Positions 8,600-18,403 of a stretch of DNA of 64,000 nt are shown here, one piece after another. The stretch comes from Motiliproteus sp036961355 (GTDB lineage Bacteria; Pseudomonadota; Gammaproteobacteria; Pseudomonadales; Balneatricaceae): positions 10,597 to 74,596 of the forward strand of contig JBALVL010000022.1 of NCBI GenBank assembly GCA_036961355.1. Direction: 5' to 3'. The translations under genes were made by a program, and so were the position numbers. The notes under the pieces are model-generated. The model ran no database searches. It saw only the letters and a list, made by a program, of their open reading frames with translations, and was not told the origin of the DNA. The stretch's first letter is position 1, and every line of letters starts with the position of its first letter.

Positions 8600-9436
8600 T
8601 TACTTATCGTACAGATTTTCAAAGCAATAGTTGGTCGCCGCAACATAGCCGGGCACGCTGCCGCAGTCAAAACGCTTACCGCTAAACTTATAGCCGATCA
8701 CCCGGCCCTGCTTGGCCTGTTTCATCAGTGCATCGGTGATCTGAATCTCTCCGCCCTTACCCGGCTTGGTGTTGGCGATTAGCTCAAAAATATCCGGCGT
8801 CAGCAGATAACGGCCGATGATCGCCAGATTACTGGGAGCTTCGGATTGTGGCGGTTTTTCGACCATCGAACTGATTCGATAAACGCCAGGCGCTTCTTCT
8901 TTCCCGGCGATAACACCGTACTTATCCACCTGATCCATCGGTACCTCTTCGATCGCCACGATAGAGCACTGGTACTGTTGATACAACGCAACCATTTGTG
9001 ACAGAACGCTATCGCCGTCAGGGTTGACGCACAAGTCATCGGGTAACAGCACCGCAAAAGGTTCGTCGCCAACCACCGGTTCCGCACAACCGATCGCATG
9101 ACCCAACCCTTTTGCTTGTAACTGCCGGATTGAGCTGATCTGACAGCGATCCATTAACTGGTTCACCCCGTCCAATAACTCACTCTTGGCACTGCCCTCT
9201 ATCAGGGCTTCGAGCTCAACATTGCGATCAAAATGGTTCTCGATCGCCTGCTTGTGACGGCCGTTAACAAAACAGATGCGTGTTAGTCCGGCGCCGTCTG
9301 CTTCCTCGACACCGTACTGAATCAGCGGTTTATCCACCACCGGCAGCATCTCTTTGGGGATCGCTTTGGTGGCAGGTAGAAATCGGGAGCCCAAACCGGC
9401 AACCGGAAAGACACAGGTACGTACTGTCTGACTCAT
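8600..9436 (-). CDS. galU: UTP--glucose-1-phosphate uridylyltransferase
   Basis: A 278-residue nucleotidyltransferase making UDP-glucose from glucose-1-phosphate and UTP. The signature PVAGLGSRFLPATKAIPKEMLP is at residues 12-33, followed by KGLGHAIGCAEP (about 105-116), LPDDL with the metal-binding Asp, and GKGGEIQITDAL near residue 225. Length matches the Pseudomonas-type enzyme (about 279) rather than E. coli (302). It is the third gene of a minus-strand run pgi - ugd-like - galU, 139 bases after the dehydrogenase-like gene, pointing to UDP-sugar supply for envelope or exopolysaccharide. Confidence 0.94.
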   Translation of the reverse strand: MSQTVRTCVFPVAGLGSRFLPATKAIPKEMLPVVDKPLIQYGVEEADGAGLTRICFVNGRHKQAIENHFDRNVELEALIEGSAKSELLDGVNQLMDRCQISSIRQLQAKGLGHAIGCAEPVVGDEPFAVLLPDDLCVNPDGDSVLSQMVALYQQYQCSIVAIEEVPMDQVDKYGVIAGKEEAPGVYRISSMVEKPPQSEAPSNLAIIGRYLLTPDIFELIANTKPGKGGEIQITDALMKQAKQGRVIGYKFSGKRFDCGSVPGYVAATNYCFENLYDK

Positions 9437-9575
9437 GCTAAATCCTGATGGTAAAAAATATCATTAAAACCAAATAAACAATGATGCCGATGTTGCGGCT
9501 TAACGCGAGTTAACAAACCGCAACGACCGATCTACATGAGTGCTAGAAACCCACCCAGACAGATTCTCGGGCTCT

Positions 9576-10910
9576 CTAACGGGTACTAAAACGGCTCGAT
9601 CGACCGATGCCGATATATTCAAAGCCTTGCGATTTCATGTAGGCCGGATCGTAGATATTGCGACCATCAAGAATCAACTTACTCGGCATCAGCTCCGCAA
9701 TGCGATTAAAATCCGGGCTCCAAAACTCCTTCCATTCGGTCACGATCAATAGCGCCTCACTACCTTCCAATGCGCTATAGGGGTCGTCACAACACACTAG
9801 ATCATCACGTTCACCGAAACGCTGGGTGATTCGGGCCATCGCCTTTGGATCGTATAAACGAACCGTCACCCCTTGCGCCCACAGCGCCTGCATCAGCTCG
9901 AGGCTGGGGGCGTTATCAATACGATCGGTGCCCGGCTTAAAGGCGGCCCCCCAGAGCGCAACCGTCTTGCCACTCAGATCGGCTTGCCAGTGCTGCCACA
10001 ACTTACGAAACAGCAGCTCTTTTTGCTGCTGATTGGTTTTCAGCACGGTACTGAGAAGAAACGAATCCTCAACACAGCTCTCGACCGTCTCAGCCAGCTG
10101 CATCACGTCCTCGGAAAAGCTGAGCCCACCAAAACCGCAACCGGGGTAGATATAGTCGTAACCGATCCGCGGGTCGGAGCCGACCCCTTTACGTACCTGT
10201 TCGATATCAACGTGCAACTGATCGGCAAGATTGGCCATCTCATTGATAAAACTGAGTTTGGTCGCCAGCATGCCGTTGATGGCGTACTTAGTGAACTCCG
10301 CTTCGCGAGTCGACATCATCAACCACTGTTCGTTGCTGCGATTAAACGGCCGCAGCAACTCGCGAGTCTGCTGCAAACCGGCGCCGTTATCCGACCCTAA
10401 CAAGATTCGGTTCGGGCGCAAGAAACCTTGAATCGCCGCGCCCTCTTGCAGAAAACTGGGCATCGACAAACAAGCTACTGACCGTTCCTGCGTAACCGAA
10501 TCCAGCCCGGCATCAATGCGAACCTGCCGCATCAACTGCTGTAATTGCTCGGTGGTTCCGACCGGGAAAGTGCTCTGATTAATAACCACAATCGGCATCG
10601 TGGCACTCAGCGCCAACTGCTGCAGTAACTGCTTGGCATAGGTCAGCGCATCCGTGTCCAAAGCCAGGCAGTGGACCTCCCCGTGTGCAAAAGCCTGCTC
10701 TGGCTTATCCGCCAAGATTAAGCGGCCACTGGCTACCTGCAGTCGCAGCCGGGATTTGAGTCCGGGTTCATCAAAATCCAGCACCAGGCGGCGCAGTTGC
10801 GCCAGCGACTCACCGGCTGCGGGTAATACCACAACTTCGTTACCGGCATCAGCCAACGCCCAGGCCGTCACCAACCCGGTTAAACTGCAGCCGTAAACCG
10901 AAACTCGCAT
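9576..10910 (-). CDS. UDP-glucose 6-dehydrogenase-like protein lacking the catalytic cysteine
   Basis: A 444-residue protein with the three-domain layout of UDP-glucose/nucleotide-sugar dehydrogenases: Rossmann domain 1-200, central helix with EFTKYAINGMLATKLSFINE (205-224; Lys208 and Asn212 kept), and C-terminal UDP-binding domain with FKPGTD (324-329). Key residues differ. The nucleotide loop reads GCSLTG instead of GxGxxG, and the acid at the end of strand beta-2 is gone (VVVLPAAG). The catalytic GGSCFPKD motif reads GGLSFSED (261-268), putting Ser264 where the nucleophilic Cys belongs and Glu where Lys is usual. A Cys lies six residues earlier (Cys258, in PGCGFGG). It directly abuts pgi and precedes galU. 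It may be a pseudoenzyme, a regulator or an altered dehydrogenase; UDP-glucuronate synthesis should not be assumed. Confidence 0.8.
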   Translation of the reverse strand: MRVSVYGCSLTGLVTAWALADAGNEVVVLPAAGESLAQLRRLVLDFDEPGLKSRLRLQVASGRLILADKPEQAFAHGEVHCLALDTDALTYAKQLLQQLALSATMPIVVINQSTFPVGTTEQLQQLMRQVRIDAGLDSVTQERSVACLSMPSFLQEGAAIQGFLRPNRILLGSDNGAGLQQTRELLRPFNRSNEQWLMMSTREAEFTKYAINGMLATKLSFINEMANLADQLHVDIEQVRKGVGSDPRIGYDYIYPGCGFGGLSFSEDVMQLAETVESCVEDSFLLSTVLKTNQQQKELLFRKLWQHWQADLSGKTVALWGAAFKPGTDRIDNAPSLELMQALWAQGVTVRLYDPKAMARITQRFGERDDLVCCDDPYSALEGSEALLIVTEWKEFWSPDFNRIAELMPSKLILDGRNIYDPAYMKSQGFEYIGIGRSSRFSTR

Positions 10911-12590
10911 TTAGCGCTCCTTGCCTTGTGTTCTGGTGTTAACCGGCGTTTGCCGACCGATCTTTGCAATATGATCGAGTAGCCCGTCAGTCGACGACTC
11001 ATTAAAACGTTGACCGCTATCATTTAGTGCAGCACTGGTCTGGTGAGCGATCTGCTTGCCTAATTCAACCCCCCACTGATCGAACGGGTTGATCTCCCAC
11101 ACCACCGACTGAACAAAGACTTTGTGCTCGTACAAAGCCAATAACTGCCCTAACGAATAAGGGGTCAGCTGCTGCATGAGTAGTGTTGTTGATGGCTGGT
11201 TGCCGGGGTAGCGCTGATCGTTGCGGCTCATGGCCGCTCGTTCCTGCTCACTGAGCGCCTGATCTCCCAGCATCAATACACGCGATTGCGCCAGACAGTT
11301 GGCCAACGTCAACTGCTGCTGCGTCTGTAATTGCTCGCCCGTGCCTTCGGCAGTGGTACTCAGGTCGCGCAACACCGGAGCGATAAAATCACAACTGACC
11401 GGCTGGGTGCCTTGGTGTAATAACTGATAAAACGCGTGCTGGGCGTTGGAGCCCACCTCGCCCCAGATGATCGGGCAGGTATCGTAATCGACGCGCTGTC
11501 CTGCGCGGTTAACCGATTTACCGTTACTTTCCATCTCCAGCTGGGTCAAATAAGCAGGAAAGTATTTCAAACGGCCATCGTAAGGCAGTACAGCATGGCC
11601 GCGACTGTGCAAAAAGTTGTGATTCCAGACGCCAACCAACCCCAATAATAACGGCATGTTCAGCGCCGCCGGAGCAGTGCGAAAATGCTGATCCATCGCC
11701 GCAGCCCCGGCCAGAAAACGTCTAAAACCCGCCATGCCGATCAACAGCGCGATCGGCAACCCGATCACCGACCAAACCGAATAGCGGCCCCCGACCCAAT
11801 CCCAGAACAGTAATTGATTAGTCTCGGCGATGCCCCATTGGCTCATCTTTTGAGGATTCGCCGAACAGCCAATGAAGTGCTGGTTGAGCAGCACCTGTGG
11901 GTTTTCAATCTTCTGCGCCAACCAGCGTTTGGCAGTATCGGCGTTGGCCAGCGTGTCGATGGTCGTGAAGGATTTGGACGAGAGAATAAACAGCGTGGTT
12001 TCCTGGTTCAGGTGTTTTAACAGCTCCGCCAGTTGCGAACCATCGATCGACGAGACAAAGTGCAACTGCAAACCCTGGGCTTCATCAACCCGAAACTCCT
12101 CCAGCGCATGGCACGCCATCAATGGTCCGAGATCAGAACCACCTACCCCCAGATTGACCACATCGGTAATCGGCTTGCCACTGAAGCCCCGCCATTGATG
12201 GCAGTGAATTCGCTTGACTAGGGTCGCCATCTTATCGAGGTTGCGTTGCACCTCAGCGGCAATCGACGTCGAATCAGCAGCACCAGAAACGTCTCGGAGA
12301 GCCGTGTGCAGCGCGGCACGTCCTTCGGAACTGTTTATCTCCGCCCCGCCAAACAGATCATCGATCCAGCGTCCGAGGTCTTGCTGTTCGGCTAACGCCA
12401 GCAACTGTTGCAAGGTTTGATCGGTAAGCCGCTGCTTAGAGATATCGAGCAGTAGGCCATCATTCTCGACCGAGAATCGCTGATAACGGTCCGGTTGCCG
12501 GTCAAACAACTGCGGCAGTGATAGCTGCGGCAGCTCACTGCGGCAATGTTGCTCAAGGGCGATCCAGGCTGGGCTTTGGCTGACTGACAT
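10911..12590 (-). CDS. pgi: Glucose-6-phosphate isomerase
   Basis: A 559-residue enzyme interconverting glucose-6-phosphate and fructose-6-phosphate. The start at 12590 (MSVSQSPAWIALEQH) has a good AGGAG five bases upstream; in-frame sequence back to 12698 is not homologous. The family signatures are VNLGVGGSDLGP (about 147), SSKSFTTIDT, FWDWVGGRYSVWSVIGLPIA, the catalytic GEVGSNAQHAFYQLLHQG region (about 370) and QWGVELGKQIA near the end. Its stop directly abuts the start of the dehydrogenase-like gene, so the two are co-transcribed. The 159-base leader after purL contains an 8-bp perfect hairpin (12613-12633) with no T-run. Confidence 0.95.
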   Translation of the reverse strand: MSVSQSPAWIALEQHCRSELPQLSLPQLFDRQPDRYQRFSVENDGLLLDISKQRLTDQTLQQLLALAEQQDLGRWIDDLFGGAEINSSEGRAALHTALRDVSGAADSTSIAAEVQRNLDKMATLVKRIHCHQWRGFSGKPITDVVNLGVGGSDLGPLMACHALEEFRVDEAQGLQLHFVSSIDGSQLAELLKHLNQETTLFILSSKSFTTIDTLANADTAKRWLAQKIENPQVLLNQHFIGCSANPQKMSQWGIAETNQLLFWDWVGGRYSVWSVIGLPIALLIGMAGFRRFLAGAAAMDQHFRTAPAALNMPLLLGLVGVWNHNFLHSRGHAVLPYDGRLKYFPAYLTQLEMESNGKSVNRAGQRVDYDTCPIIWGEVGSNAQHAFYQLLHQGTQPVSCDFIAPVLRDLSTTAEGTGEQLQTQQQLTLANCLAQSRVLMLGDQALSEQERAAMSRNDQRYPGNQPSTTLLMQQLTPYSLGQLLALYEHKVFVQSVVWEINPFDQWGVELGKQIAHQTSAALNDSGQRFNESSTDGLLDHIAKIGRQTPVNTRTQGKER

Positions 12591-12749
12591 AGTTCTCCTA
12601 TCACGACCACCAGTCCGGCAAGTACTGCCGGACCGGTACTCGTGCTGTTCCTGTGATGAATAGTCCTGCGATGAACAGCCCTTGGTTAATCCACTCACCA
12701 GGGCATAACTAACGGGGCTACAACCAACTGAACAATAACGACCCTGCTG

Positions 12750-15700
12750 TTAACCGACCCATACCCGTGCGTTACGGAACATCCGCATCCAGGCGCCGTC
12801 TTCATCCCAGCTCTCGGGTGCCCAGGAGTTCTGCACCGCACGGAATACCCGCTCGGGGTGCGGCATCATGATAGTGACCCGGCCGTCGGCGGTGGTCACG
12901 CCGCTGATCGCCTCGGGCGAACCGTTGGGGTTAGCCGGATACTGCTGAGTCGGTTGGCCATGGTTATCGACGTAGCGTAAGGCCACGTTGCCGGCGCCTT
13001 GCAAACTGCGCAGATGGCCGGTGTTGTTAAACTCAGCTTGGCCTTCACCATGAGCGATGGCGATCGGCATCCGCGAGCCCGCCATTCCCGACAGTAGAAT
13101 CGAGGCGCTGTCCTGCACTTCAACCATAGCCACCCGCGCCTCAAACTGCTCAGAGTGGTTGCGGACAAAGTGTGGCCACAGTTCAGCACCGGGGATCAGG
13201 TCGTGCAGGTTGGACAGCATCTGACAGCCGTTGCAGACACCCAGCGTAAAGCTATCATCGCGCTTGAAGAAGCCTTCGAACTGATCACGGGCGCGGCCGT
13301 TGAACAGAATCGACTTGGCCCAGCCTTCGCCGGCACCAAGTACGTCACCGTAAGAGAATCCACCGCAAGCAACCAAGCCTTTAAACTCGTCGAGGCTGCG
13401 ACGACCCGATAGAATATCGCTCATATGGACATCAACCGCGTCGAAACCTGCCCGATCAAACGCTGCAGCCATCTCTATCTGGCCGTTAACACCTTGTTCA
13501 CGCAGTACCGCGATCTGCGGGCGCACGCCCGTAATAATCATCGGAGCGGCAACATCCTCGTTGACATCAAAACTGAGCTCGGCGTGCAGACCCGGGTTAT
13601 CCGTTTCAAGCAGACTATCAAACTCCTGCTTGGCGCAATCGGCATTATCGCGTAACGCCTGCACTTCAAAACTGGTCTGCGCCCACCAGCGCTGTAGCTG
13701 AACCCGGCTCTGACTGTAGACCTCTTCATCATCAAAGCAGATGTTGAACTGTTGATCTTCGTTAAGACTGCCGATCACCATCGAACACTCGCCTAAACCT
13801 GCAGCATTGAGCTCGACCAGCACCTGCTCGGTATGCTCGCGCTTAACCTGAACCACCGCACCCAGCTCCTCGGCAAACAATGCCGCAGCCAGCTCGGTGG
13901 TATCCGTCGCTAGCAGGTCCAGGTCCAGATCGACACCGGTACGACCGGCAAAGGCCATCTCGGCCAATGTGGTAAACAGGCCACCGTCAGAGCGATCGTG
14001 GTAGGCCAACAGCAGGCCTTGCTGGTTGAGCTCCTGAATTGCGGCAAAGAAGGTTTTCAGCTGCCCAGCATCGTCGACATCGGCAACCTGCCGACCGACC
14101 TGATTGTAAACTTGCGCCAGTGCCGATAACGCCAGGCGGTTCTGACCGTTACCCAGATCAAGCAGAATCAGATCGGTGTCGCCCTGATCGGTCCGCAACT
14201 CGGGCGTGAGGGTTTTGCGCGCGTCGAGTACCGGTGCAAAGCCGGTGATCACCAGCGACAATGGCGCAGTGACACTCTTGCTCTGGCTGTTACCGCCGGC
14301 ATCGTCGTCATTCCAGACGGTACGCATCGACATCGAGTCTTTGCCGACAGGCACCGTGATACCTAGCTCGGGACAGAGTTCCATACCGACCGCTTTGACG
14401 GTGTCGTACAGCTTCTCATCTTCGCCGGGGTGACCGGAGGCGCACATCCAGTTGGCCGACAATTTGATATCGTTAATTTGATCGATCCGGGCGCACGCTA
14501 GGTTGGTAATCGTTTCACCGATCGCCATCCGACCCGAAGCGGGTGCGTCAACCAGCGCTAACGGCGTGCGTTCGCCCATCGCCATCGCTTCACCGCTATA
14601 AGTATCGTAAGCGGCGGTGGTGACGGCGCAATCGGCAACCGGCACTTGCCACGGGCCTACCATCTGGTCACGTGCCACCTGTCCGGTGATCGAGCGGTCG
14701 CCGATGGTGATCAGGAAACTCTTGCTGGCTACCGCTGGCAATTTCAGCACCCGTTCGACCGCATCGGCGATGTCTATCTCGCTACTATCGAATTCGGGCA
14801 CTTGGTAAGCAATCCGCTCGACCGAACGATGCATCTTCGGCGGCTTGCCGAACAGTACACTCATCGGCAGATCGACCGGTTTGTTGTCAAAATGAGTATC
14901 GCCAAGGGTCAGGTGGTGCGCTTCGGTCGAGGTACCGACAATCGCATAGGGGCAGCGCTCGCGTTCGCAGATCGCTTCAAACTCGGCCATTTCTGACGGC
15001 ATCACCGCCAGCACATAACGCTCCTGCGCCTCATTGCACCAGATCTCCAATGGCGACATGCCGGGCTCGTCGTTGTTGATATTACGAAGACCGAAATCAC
15101 CACCGCGACCGCCATCTTTAACCAGCTCAGGGAAGGCGTTGGACAGACCACCGGCCCCGACATCATGGATAAAGGCGATCGGGTTATTTTCACCGCGCTG
15201 CCAGCAACCGTCGATCACCTCCTGACAACGGCGCTCAAGCTCAGGGTTCTCGCGCTGAACCGAAGCAAAATCCAGATCGGCCGAGCTACTGCCCGACGAC
15301 ATCGACGATGCTGCACTTCCGCCCAGGCCGATCAACATCGCCGGACCGCCAAGACAGATTAGCTTGGCGCCAACCTCGATCGGGGCCTTGATCACGTGTT
15401 GGTCACGGATGTTACCCATACCACCGGCCAGCATAATCGGCTTGTGGTAACCGCGCATCTCTTCGCCGTTAGCGCCGTTCACTTGCTGTTCGAAGGTACG
15501 GAAATAACCATTAAGATTGGGGCGACCGAATTCGTTGTTGAACGCCGCGCCGCCGACAGGACCTTCGATCATGATATCGAGTGCTGAAACGATCCGATCG
15601 GGCTTGCCGTACTGCGATTCCCACGGCTGCTCAAAGCCGGGGATATTAAGATCTGAAACAGTGAAACCGGTCAGGCCCGCTTTCGGTTTACCACCGGCTC

Positions 15701-16667
15701 CGGTAGCACCTTCGTCACGAATCTCACCGCCGGAGCCGGTCGCTGCACCCGAATGCGGTGCAATGGCGGTCGGGTGGTTGTGGGTTTCCACCTTGATCAG
15801 GATCTGGATATCTTCCTGAGTGTAACCGTACTGCTTGCTCTGCGGATCGGGGAAGAAACGCCCTGCCTTAGAGCCTTTGATCACCGCGGCGTTATCCGAG
15901 TAGGCTGACAAAACGTTGTCGCCGCCCAGCTCATTGGTATTTTTGATCATCGCAAACAGCGATTTATCCTGCGCCTGACCGTCGATATCCCAAGAGGCGT
16001 TGAAAATTTTGTGGCGACAGTGTTCAGAGTTAGCCTGGGCAAACATCATCAGTTCGATATCGTTGGGATTACGTCCCAGCTCGATAAAACTGGTTACCAG
16101 ATAGTCGATCTCATCGTCGGCCAGTGCCAGACCCAGTTCGCCGTTGGCTTTCACCAGCGCTTCGCGACCGCCACCAAGGACATCTACAGGCGACATTGGT
16201 TTGGGCTGGGCGTGGCTAAACAGATTAGCCGCCTGATTGAAATCACTCATCGTCTGCTCGACCATCCGATCGTGCAGTACGGCAGCAATCGACTGTTGCT
16301 GTGCGTCGGTCAGTGGCTCGCTGGCCGTGACATAATACGCCACGCCGCGCTCCAGTCTTTGGATCACACTCAAGCCACAATTATGTGCAATATCAGTAGC
16401 TTTACTCGACCAGGGAGAGATCGTGCCGATCCGAGGAACCACTAAGAACATGGTCCCGGTGAGTTCCTCTACCGCAGCCTTAGGGCCGTACTTGAGAATC
16501 GTTTCAAGAATCGTTTGATCCTGATCATTCAACGCTTCGTCAAGCTCGGCAAAGTGCATGTATTCAGCATATACTGAGGCCACTGAGGCCACTTCGGCCT
16601 GTAGGGAAAGCACTGTTTTTTGACGACGAAAGGAGGATAGAGCGGGAGCGCCACGCAGTTTGAGCAT
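12750..16667 (-). CDS. purL: Phosphoribosylformylglycinamidine synthase
   Basis: A 1,305-residue single-chain FGAM synthase (E. coli 1,295), fourth step of purine synthesis, using glutamine and ATP to convert FGAR to FGAM. The N-terminus LRGAPALSSFR is typical. The ATP-binding synthetase core includes KVETHNHPTAIAPHSGAATG, DGGRGGDFGLRN and PVGKDSMSMRT. The C-terminal class I glutamine amidotransferase has the nucleophile in LGVCNGCQML and catalytic HPER near the end. It is divergent from mltF across 199 bases, the classic gammaproteobacterial layout, and shares purine synthesis with guaB, guaA and purA in this window. Confidence 0.96.
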   Translation of the reverse strand: MLKLRGAPALSSFRRQKTVLSLQAEVASVASVYAEYMHFAELDEALNDQDQTILETILKYGPKAAVEELTGTMFLVVPRIGTISPWSSKATDIAHNCGLSVIQRLERGVAYYVTASEPLTDAQQQSIAAVLHDRMVEQTMSDFNQAANLFSHAQPKPMSPVDVLGGGREALVKANGELGLALADDEIDYLVTSFIELGRNPNDIELMMFAQANSEHCRHKIFNASWDIDGQAQDKSLFAMIKNTNELGGDNVLSAYSDNAAVIKGSKAGRFFPDPQSKQYGYTQEDIQILIKVETHNHPTAIAPHSGAATGSGGEIRDEGATGAGGKPKAGLTGFTVSDLNIPGFEQPWESQYGKPDRIVSALDIMIEGPVGGAAFNNEFGRPNLNGYFRTFEQQVNGANGEEMRGYHKPIMLAGGMGNIRDQHVIKAPIEVGAKLICLGGPAMLIGLGGSAASSMSSGSSSADLDFASVQRENPELERRCQEVIDGCWQRGENNPIAFIHDVGAGGLSNAFPELVKDGGRGGDFGLRNINNDEPGMSPLEIWCNEAQERYVLAVMPSEMAEFEAICERERCPYAIVGTSTEAHHLTLGDTHFDNKPVDLPMSVLFGKPPKMHRSVERIAYQVPEFDSSEIDIADAVERVLKLPAVASKSFLITIGDRSITGQVARDQMVGPWQVPVADCAVTTAAYDTYSGEAMAMGERTPLALVDAPASGRMAIGETITNLACARIDQINDIKLSANWMCASGHPGEDEKLYDTVKAVGMELCPELGITVPVGKDSMSMRTVWNDDDAGGNSQSKSVTAPLSLVITGFAPVLDARKTLTPELRTDQGDTDLILLDLGNGQNRLALSALAQVYNQVGRQVADVDDAGQLKTFFAAIQELNQQGLLLAYHDRSDGGLFTTLAEMAFAGRTGVDLDLDLLATDTTELAAALFAEELGAVVQVKREHTEQVLVELNAAGLGECSMVIGSLNEDQQFNICFDDEEVYSQSRVQLQRWWAQTSFEVQALRDNADCAKQEFDSLLETDNPGLHAELSFDVNEDVAAPMIITGVRPQIAVLREQGVNGQIEMAAAFDRAGFDAVDVHMSDILSGRRSLDEFKGLVACGGFSYGDVLGAGEGWAKSILFNGRARDQFEGFFKRDDSFTLGVCNGCQMLSNLHDLIPGAELWPHFVRNHSEQFEARVAMVEVQDSASILLSGMAGSRMPIAIAHGEGQAEFNNTGHLRSLQGAGNVALRYVDNHGQPTQQYPANPNGSPEAISGVTTADGRVTIMMPHPERVFRAVQNSWAPESWDEDGAWMRMFRNARVWVG

Positions 16668-16866
16668 GTCGATTCAGGCCTCTGAAAGAGCTGTTGTAAG
16701 GGTACAGGCAAGCGTTAAATGCCGCCTTGAAAGCGAGGCCAAATGATACTGGAATCACCCCAGTGTTACCACGTAAAAGCCGGGATTTTCAGGGAGTGGT
16801 CGAATCACAGCAGCAATGCCGTTTCGACACTCCACAACGATCGCAGTTGTTCACTATGAGTATTCG

Positions 16867-18342
16867 ATGAAACAGGCTTTTTTCCGTAAAATCCCACTAC
16901 TACTCGGCGTCGGTATCGTCTTGTCGATCGTACCGCTGATCACCGAATTTACGGCCAAATCACAGCTGGAAAAAATTCTGCAGCGAGGTGAGCTGCGCGT
17001 CGCCAGCCGCTTTAGCCCCTCCACCTATTTTATCGAAGAGAGCCGCCAGGGCGGCTTCGAGTTTGATCTGACAACGGCTTACGCTAATTACCTAGGCGTC
17101 GAACTGAAGATCGAAGCGATGTCCAGCATCGCCGAAATCACCAAGGCGCTACGCCTCAATAATGTCCACTTGGCAGCAGCCGGACTGGCTGCAACCGAGC
17201 AACGACGACAGACGTTCGATTTCGGACCCAGTTATCTGGACAGCAAGATTCTGCTGATCTATCGCTCCGGCAGCAACAACCGAAACAACGACGGCACCGT
17301 CGAACCCCCGCCTAAATCACTGCAGCAGATAAACGACCCAATTACCGTTGTCGCCAACAGCAACCACGCAGAATACCTGCGCCAACTCGACAACCCTCCA
17401 CCCTGGCAGGAAGCCGAACCCGGCATCGAAACGCTGGACCTGCTGACTGCTGTTCACGATAATCAGATGCGGTATACGCTGGCCGATGCCGAGGCCTTCG
17501 AAGCCAGCCGGACCTTCTTTCCCCGCCTGCGACAGGCTTTCGAACTACCCGAACCACAGCCAGTTGCCTGGATGCTCAAGCGAAGCCCCGATACCAGCCT
17601 GCAACAAAGCGTGTCGGCATTTTTCCAGCTAGACAGCACTCAAGACCTGATCCAGGATCTCAAAGAGCACCACTTTGAGCACGACGCTCGACTCAACCTG
17701 GTTGACAGCCTCACCTTCCGCCAACACCTCAAGAGCCGGTTACCTCCGCTGCGTGACTGGTTCCAGCAAGCTGCTAAGCAGTACGGTATCGAATGGGAGC
17801 TACTTGCCGCCATCGGCTATCAAGAATCACACTGGAATCCCCGGGCAATATCACCTACCGGTGTCAGGGGGGTAATGATGCTGACCCAGACCACTGCTCG
17901 ATCGATGGGGGTCAAACGGCGAACCGATGCAAAACAGAGCATTTTCGGCGGTGCCAAATACTTCAGCAAACTACTGAGCCGTATTCCGGAGCGCATCACC
18001 GGCGAAGACCGCTATTGGTTTGCGCTGGCAGCCTACAACGTCGGGCGTGGCCATCTTGAAGACGGTCGAATATTGAGCCAGCGCGCCGGACAAAGCCCTG
18101 ACCACTGGAACGATGTTGCCCAACACCTGCCAAAACTAACACAGGCGCGCTGGTACAAAACCGTCAAACACGGCTACGCTCGGGGTTACGAACCGGTACG
18201 CTACGTCACCAACATCAGCAATTACTGGTCGATTCTAAAACTTGAAGGGCGTTATCAGGCGATACAGGACACACCCACCGAGTCAGAAATTATGGGACCG
18301 CCTGCCCCCAAAACCCCGACTGAACTGCCGGAAACACTCTAA
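16867..18342 (+). CDS. mltF: Membrane-bound lytic murein transglycosylase F
   Basis: About 491 residues from the ATG at 16867 (MKQAFFRKIP); an upstream in-frame ATG at 16816 would precede the signal/anchor segment (residues 8-25) with unrelated sequence. The first part (about 35-265) is an SBP_bac_3 domain with LRVASRFSPSTYF and FEFDLTTAYANYLGVELK. The second (about 295-450) is a family 1 lytic transglycosylase with catalytic Glu in GYQESHWNP, then SPTGVRGVMMLT and ALAAYNVGRGH. MltF cleaves glycan strands at the outer membrane, regulated by its binding-protein-like domain. It is divergent from purL and convergent with tadA. Confidence 0.93.
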   Translation: MKQAFFRKIPLLLGVGIVLSIVPLITEFTAKSQLEKILQRGELRVASRFSPSTYFIEESRQGGFEFDLTTAYANYLGVELKIEAMSSIAEITKALRLNNVHLAAAGLAATEQRRQTFDFGPSYLDSKILLIYRSGSNNRNNDGTVEPPPKSLQQINDPITVVANSNHAEYLRQLDNPPPWQEAEPGIETLDLLTAVHDNQMRYTLADAEAFEASRTFFPRLRQAFELPEPQPVAWMLKRSPDTSLQQSVSAFFQLDSTQDLIQDLKEHHFEHDARLNLVDSLTFRQHLKSRLPPLRDWFQQAAKQYGIEWELLAAIGYQESHWNPRAISPTGVRGVMMLTQTTARSMGVKRRTDAKQSIFGGAKYFSKLLSRIPERITGEDRYWFALAAYNVGRGHLEDGRILSQRAGQSPDHWNDVAQHLPKLTQARWYKTVKHGYARGYEPVRYVTNISNYWSILKLEGRYQAIQDTPTESEIMGPPAPKTPTELPETL

Positions 18343-18403
18343 GCTTTATTTTCAAATAAAAACGAATATTCTATCGTTCAACAAAGGATGCCAGCGAAGA
18401 AGG

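Noticed and set aside
12613..12633. Hairpin in the purL-pgi gap as a terminator or riboswitch
   Set aside because: The stem GTCCGGCA/TGCCGGAC is perfect but has no T-run and no conserved purine-riboswitch features.
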